From the NCBI RefSeq assembly GCF_051014685.1, contig NW_027478592.1, positions 682,001 through 746,000 on the forward strand: 64,000 bases of DNA, given 5' to 3'. The position numbers and the translations under genes are program-made. The first letter of the stretch is position 1. Each line of letters begins with the position of its first letter. The notes beneath the pieces were generated by a model. The model did no database searches and was not told where the DNA came from. It saw nothing but the letters and a program-made list of their open reading frames with translations. This DNA comes from Ptiloglossa arizonensis. Lineage: Eukaryota > Arthropoda > Insecta > Hymenoptera > Colletidae. Below are positions 62,001-64,000 of the stretch, piece by piece.

Positions 62001-63673
62001 CTGCTGATCCACACGCTTAACCAGAATGGGCTAGGGAAAAAATACACATACCGTTGTAATCGGGCGAGTTTCTACTTTCAGACGCAGCAGGAATTTTTGG
62101 GTCTGGTCAATCCGTTCGCGAGATATGGGACTTTGAAACTAAGAAATGGTTGAGAAGACAACAAATTTTTCGCAATTCTGCTGATCCAAACGCTTAACCA
62201 GAATGGGCTAGGGAAAAAATACACACACCGTTGTAATCGGGTGAGTTTCTACTTTCAGACGCTACAGGAATTTTTGGGTTAAGTCAATCCGTTCGCGAGA
62301 TATGGGAGTTTGAAGCCAAGAAATGGTTGAGAAGGCAAAAATTTTTTCGCAATTCTGCTGCTCCACAAGCTTAACCAGAATGGCCTAGGGAAGAAATACA
62401 CATACCGTTGTAATCGGGCGAGTTTCTACTTTCAGATGCAAAAGGAATTTTTGGGTTAGGACAATCCGTTCGCGAGATATGGGAGTTTGAATCCAAGAAA
62501 TGGTTGAGAAGGCAACAAATTTTTCGCAATTCTGCTGCTCCAAACGCTTAACCAGAATGGGCTGGGGAAAAAATACACATACCGCTGTAATCGGGCGAGT
62601 TTCTACTTTCAGACGCAACAGGAATTTTTGGGTTAGGTCAATCCGTTCGCGAGATATGGGAGTTTGAAGCTAAGAAATGGTTGAGAAGACAACAAACTTT
62701 TCGCAATTCTGCTGCTCCAAACGCTTAACCAGAATGGCCTAGGGAGAAAATTCACATACCGTTGTAATCGGGCGGGTTTCTACTTTCACATGCAACAGGA
62801 ATTTTTGGTTTAGGTCAATCCGTTCGCGAGATATGGGAGTTTGAAGCTAAGAAATGGTTGAGAAGACAACAAATTTTTCGCACTTCTGCTGCTCCAAACG
62901 CTTAACCAGAATGGCCTAGGAAAAAATACACATACCGTTGTAATCGGGCGAGTTTCGACTTTCAGAAGCAATAGGAATTTTTGGGTTAGGTCAATCCGTT
63001 CGCGAGATATGGGAGTTTGAAGGCAAGAAATGGTTGAGAAGGCAAAAAACTTCTCGCAATTCTGCTGCTCCACACGCTTAACCAGAATGGCCTAGGGAAA
63101 AAATACACATACCGTTGTAATCGGGCGAGTTTCTACTTTCAGACGCAGCAGGAATTTTTGGGTTTGGTCAATCAGATCGCGAGATATGGGACTTTGAAAC
63201 TAAGAAATGGTTGAGAAGACAACAAATTTTTCGCAATTCTGCTGATCCAAACGCTTAACCAGAATGGGCTAGGGAAAAAATACACATACCGCTGTAATCG
63301 GGCGAGTTTCTACTTTCAGATGCAATAGGAATTTTTGGGTTAAGTCAATCCGTTCGCGAGACATGGGAGTTTGAAGCCAAGAAATGGTTGAGAAGGCAAA
63401 AAATTTTTCGCAATTCTGCTGCTCCAAATGCTTAACCAGAATGGCCTAGGGAAAAAATACACATACCGTTGTAATCGGGCGGGTTTCTACTTTCAGATGC
63501 AATAGGAATTTTTGGGTTAGGTTAATCCGTTCGCGAGATAAGGGAGTTTGAAGCTAAGAAATGGTTGAGAAGACAACAAATTTTTCGCAATTCTGCTGAT
63601 CCAAACGCTTAACCAGAATGGGCTAGGGAAAAAATACACATACCGTTGTAATCGGGCGAGTTTCTACTTTCAG
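51765..63673 (+). repeat. HOR unit B: copy of unit A with three rearrangements
   Basis: Alignment to unit A gives a changing offset. It is 8674 bp at 51.8-53.0 kb, then 12,215 after the inserted 3541-bp duplication (44669/56884). It becomes 12,392 after gain of one 'ctttgagatgcaacagg' monomer near 57.48 kb (45676/58068), and 11,861 after loss of three monomers at about 58.84 kb, where the sequence jumps from the equivalent of 46.45 to 46.98 kb (47092/58953, 49216/61077, 50949/62810). Every shift is a whole number of monomers, within 1 bp. Unit B stops matching at about 63.67 kb, where 'acgctacagg' replaces 'atgcaatagg'. One point difference is 'aacttctcgc' near 63.05 kb. Confidence 0.88.
53002..56542 (+). 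repeat. 3541-bp tandem duplication, right copy
   Basis: This is the second copy of the block beginning at 49461. Reading both by eye I noticed only two differences in 3.5 kb: 'tttggtttagg' near 53.25 kb against 'tttgggttagg', and 'gggagagttt' near 55.51 kb against 'gggcgagttt'. Others may have escaped me, but identity is clearly above 99.5%. After 56,542 the order continues from 44.34 kb, not from 53.0 kb, which fixes the right edge. Either this is a very young unequal exchange or the copy number needs confirmation at the assembly level. Confidence 0.92.
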
Positions 63674-64000
63674 ACGCTACAGGAATTTTTGGGTTTAGTC
63701 AATCCGTTCGCGAGATATGGGAGTTTGAAGCCAAGAAATGGTTGAGAAGGCAAAAATTTTTTCGCAATTCTGCTGCTCCAAACGCTTAACCAGAATGGCC
63801 TAGGGTTAAAATACACATACCGCTGTAATCGGGCGAGTTTCTACTTTCAGACACAACAGGAATGTTTGAGTTAGGTCAATCCGTTCGCGAGATATGGGAG
63901 TTTGAAGCCAAGGAATGGTTGAGAAGGCAAAAAATTTTTCGCAATTCTGCTGCTCCAAACGCTTAACCAGAATGGCCTAGGGAAAAAATACACATACCGT
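63674..64000 (+). repeat. Satellite sequence beyond unit B, cut by the window end
   Basis: About 1.8 monomers follow the end of unit B. They do not restart the anchor cassette as unit B did after unit A. They carry 'gggtttagtc', 'caaaaattttttcgc', 'agggttaaaatac', 'acacaacaggaatgtttgag' and 'ccaaggaatgg'. The first resembles the monomer near 50.4 kb ('gggttaagtc', 'caaaaattttttcgc'). This may be the flank that originally followed unit A, or the start of another unit. Confidence 0.7.

Larger units (their letters stand above)
1..64000 (+). repeat. 177-bp satellite DNA array filling the whole window
   Basis: Every stretch read belongs to one 177-bp monomer repeated head to tail in the same orientation. 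Landmarks in order within a monomer: 'gagtttgaagcc' (1-12), 'aaatggttgagaagg' (16-30), an A/T tract 'aaaaaattttt' (about 32-42), 'ttctgctgctcc' (48-59), 'cctaggg' (79-85) followed by an A tract, 'ataccgttgtaatcggg' (97-113), 'aatttttggg' (141-150), and 'ccgttcgcgagatatgg' (161-177). Most monomers are exactly 177 bp; some are 1-2 bp shorter or 1 bp longer through changes in the A tracts. Consensus G+C is about 42% by hand count. No unique DNA, transposon, inversion or gene interrupts the array and neither edge is in the window. Length, homogeneity and HOR structure suggest centromeric or pericentromeric satellite; that role is inference. The family is not one I recognise. Confidence 0.98.

Noticed and set aside
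1..64000. CRISPR array, from the regular repeat spacing
   Set aside because: There are no unique spacers. The whole 177-bp period is conserved, and the period is far too long for a CRISPR repeat-spacer unit.
1..64000. Ribosomal or 5S RNA gene tandem array
   Set aside because: No rRNA or 5S internal-promoter sequence is recognisable in the monomer, and monomer variation is spread throughout without a conserved gene-like core.
1..64000. Assignment to a named plant, insect or vertebrate satellite family
   Set aside because: I could not match the monomer to any family I know with confidence. Length alone (177 bp) resembles several unrelated centromeric satellites.

Overview
This window is satellite DNA from end to end. 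A 177-bp monomer repeats head to tail, in one orientation, from the first base to the last. The register chosen here starts each monomer at 'gagtttgaag'. Base 1 opens a monomer and base 64000 is monomer position 103, which fits 361 whole monomers plus 103 bp (361 x 177 + 103 = 64000), so small indels cancel across the window. I found no gene, RNA gene, transposon, microsatellite block, inversion or unique spacer. Both array edges lie outside the window.

The organism must be a eukaryote. A homogeneous array longer than 64 kb with a nucleosome-scale monomer and higher-order repeat (HOR) structure is typical of centromeric or pericentromeric satellite. I do not recognise the family. A hand count of the consensus gives 74/177 G+C (about 42%) and 8 CpG per monomer, about the number expected from composition. 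Many recurring variants are CpG/TpG or CpG/CpA alternatives, which suggests a genome with cytosine methylation. A plant is my best guess because many plant centromeric satellites are 150-180 bp, but the sequence does not prove it.

Layout: (1) The left domain, about 1-24.6 kb, is a mosaic of overlapping duplications of 2, 3, 7, 11, 12, 13, 16 and about 35 monomers. (2) The middle domain, about 24.6-43.3 kb, is marked by a private 'aatattggggg' variant and built around a recurring anchor cassette. Its units are 6 monomers (1062 bp), then 11 (1948 bp), then 26-28 (about 4.6-4.96 kb, with a nested 9-mer). (3) The right domain, about 43.1-63.66 kb, is two copies of a 49-monomer unit (8674 bp). The second copy holds a near-perfect 3541-bp tandem duplication, a one-monomer gain and a three-monomer loss. 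(4) The last 0.34 kb follows the end of the second unit. Cross-matches run mostly between neighbours, as expected from repeated unequal exchange with local homogenisation.

The most interesting element in the monomer is a 15-bp motif, TTCGcgagAtaTGGG, spanning the monomer junction. It matches 8 of the 9 essential bases of the mammalian CENP-B box. The one mismatch is a C-to-T change at a CpG. A second motif on the same strand matches 7 of 9. The open reading frames are by-products of a monomer length divisible by three; they occur in all three minus-strand frames and are not genes.
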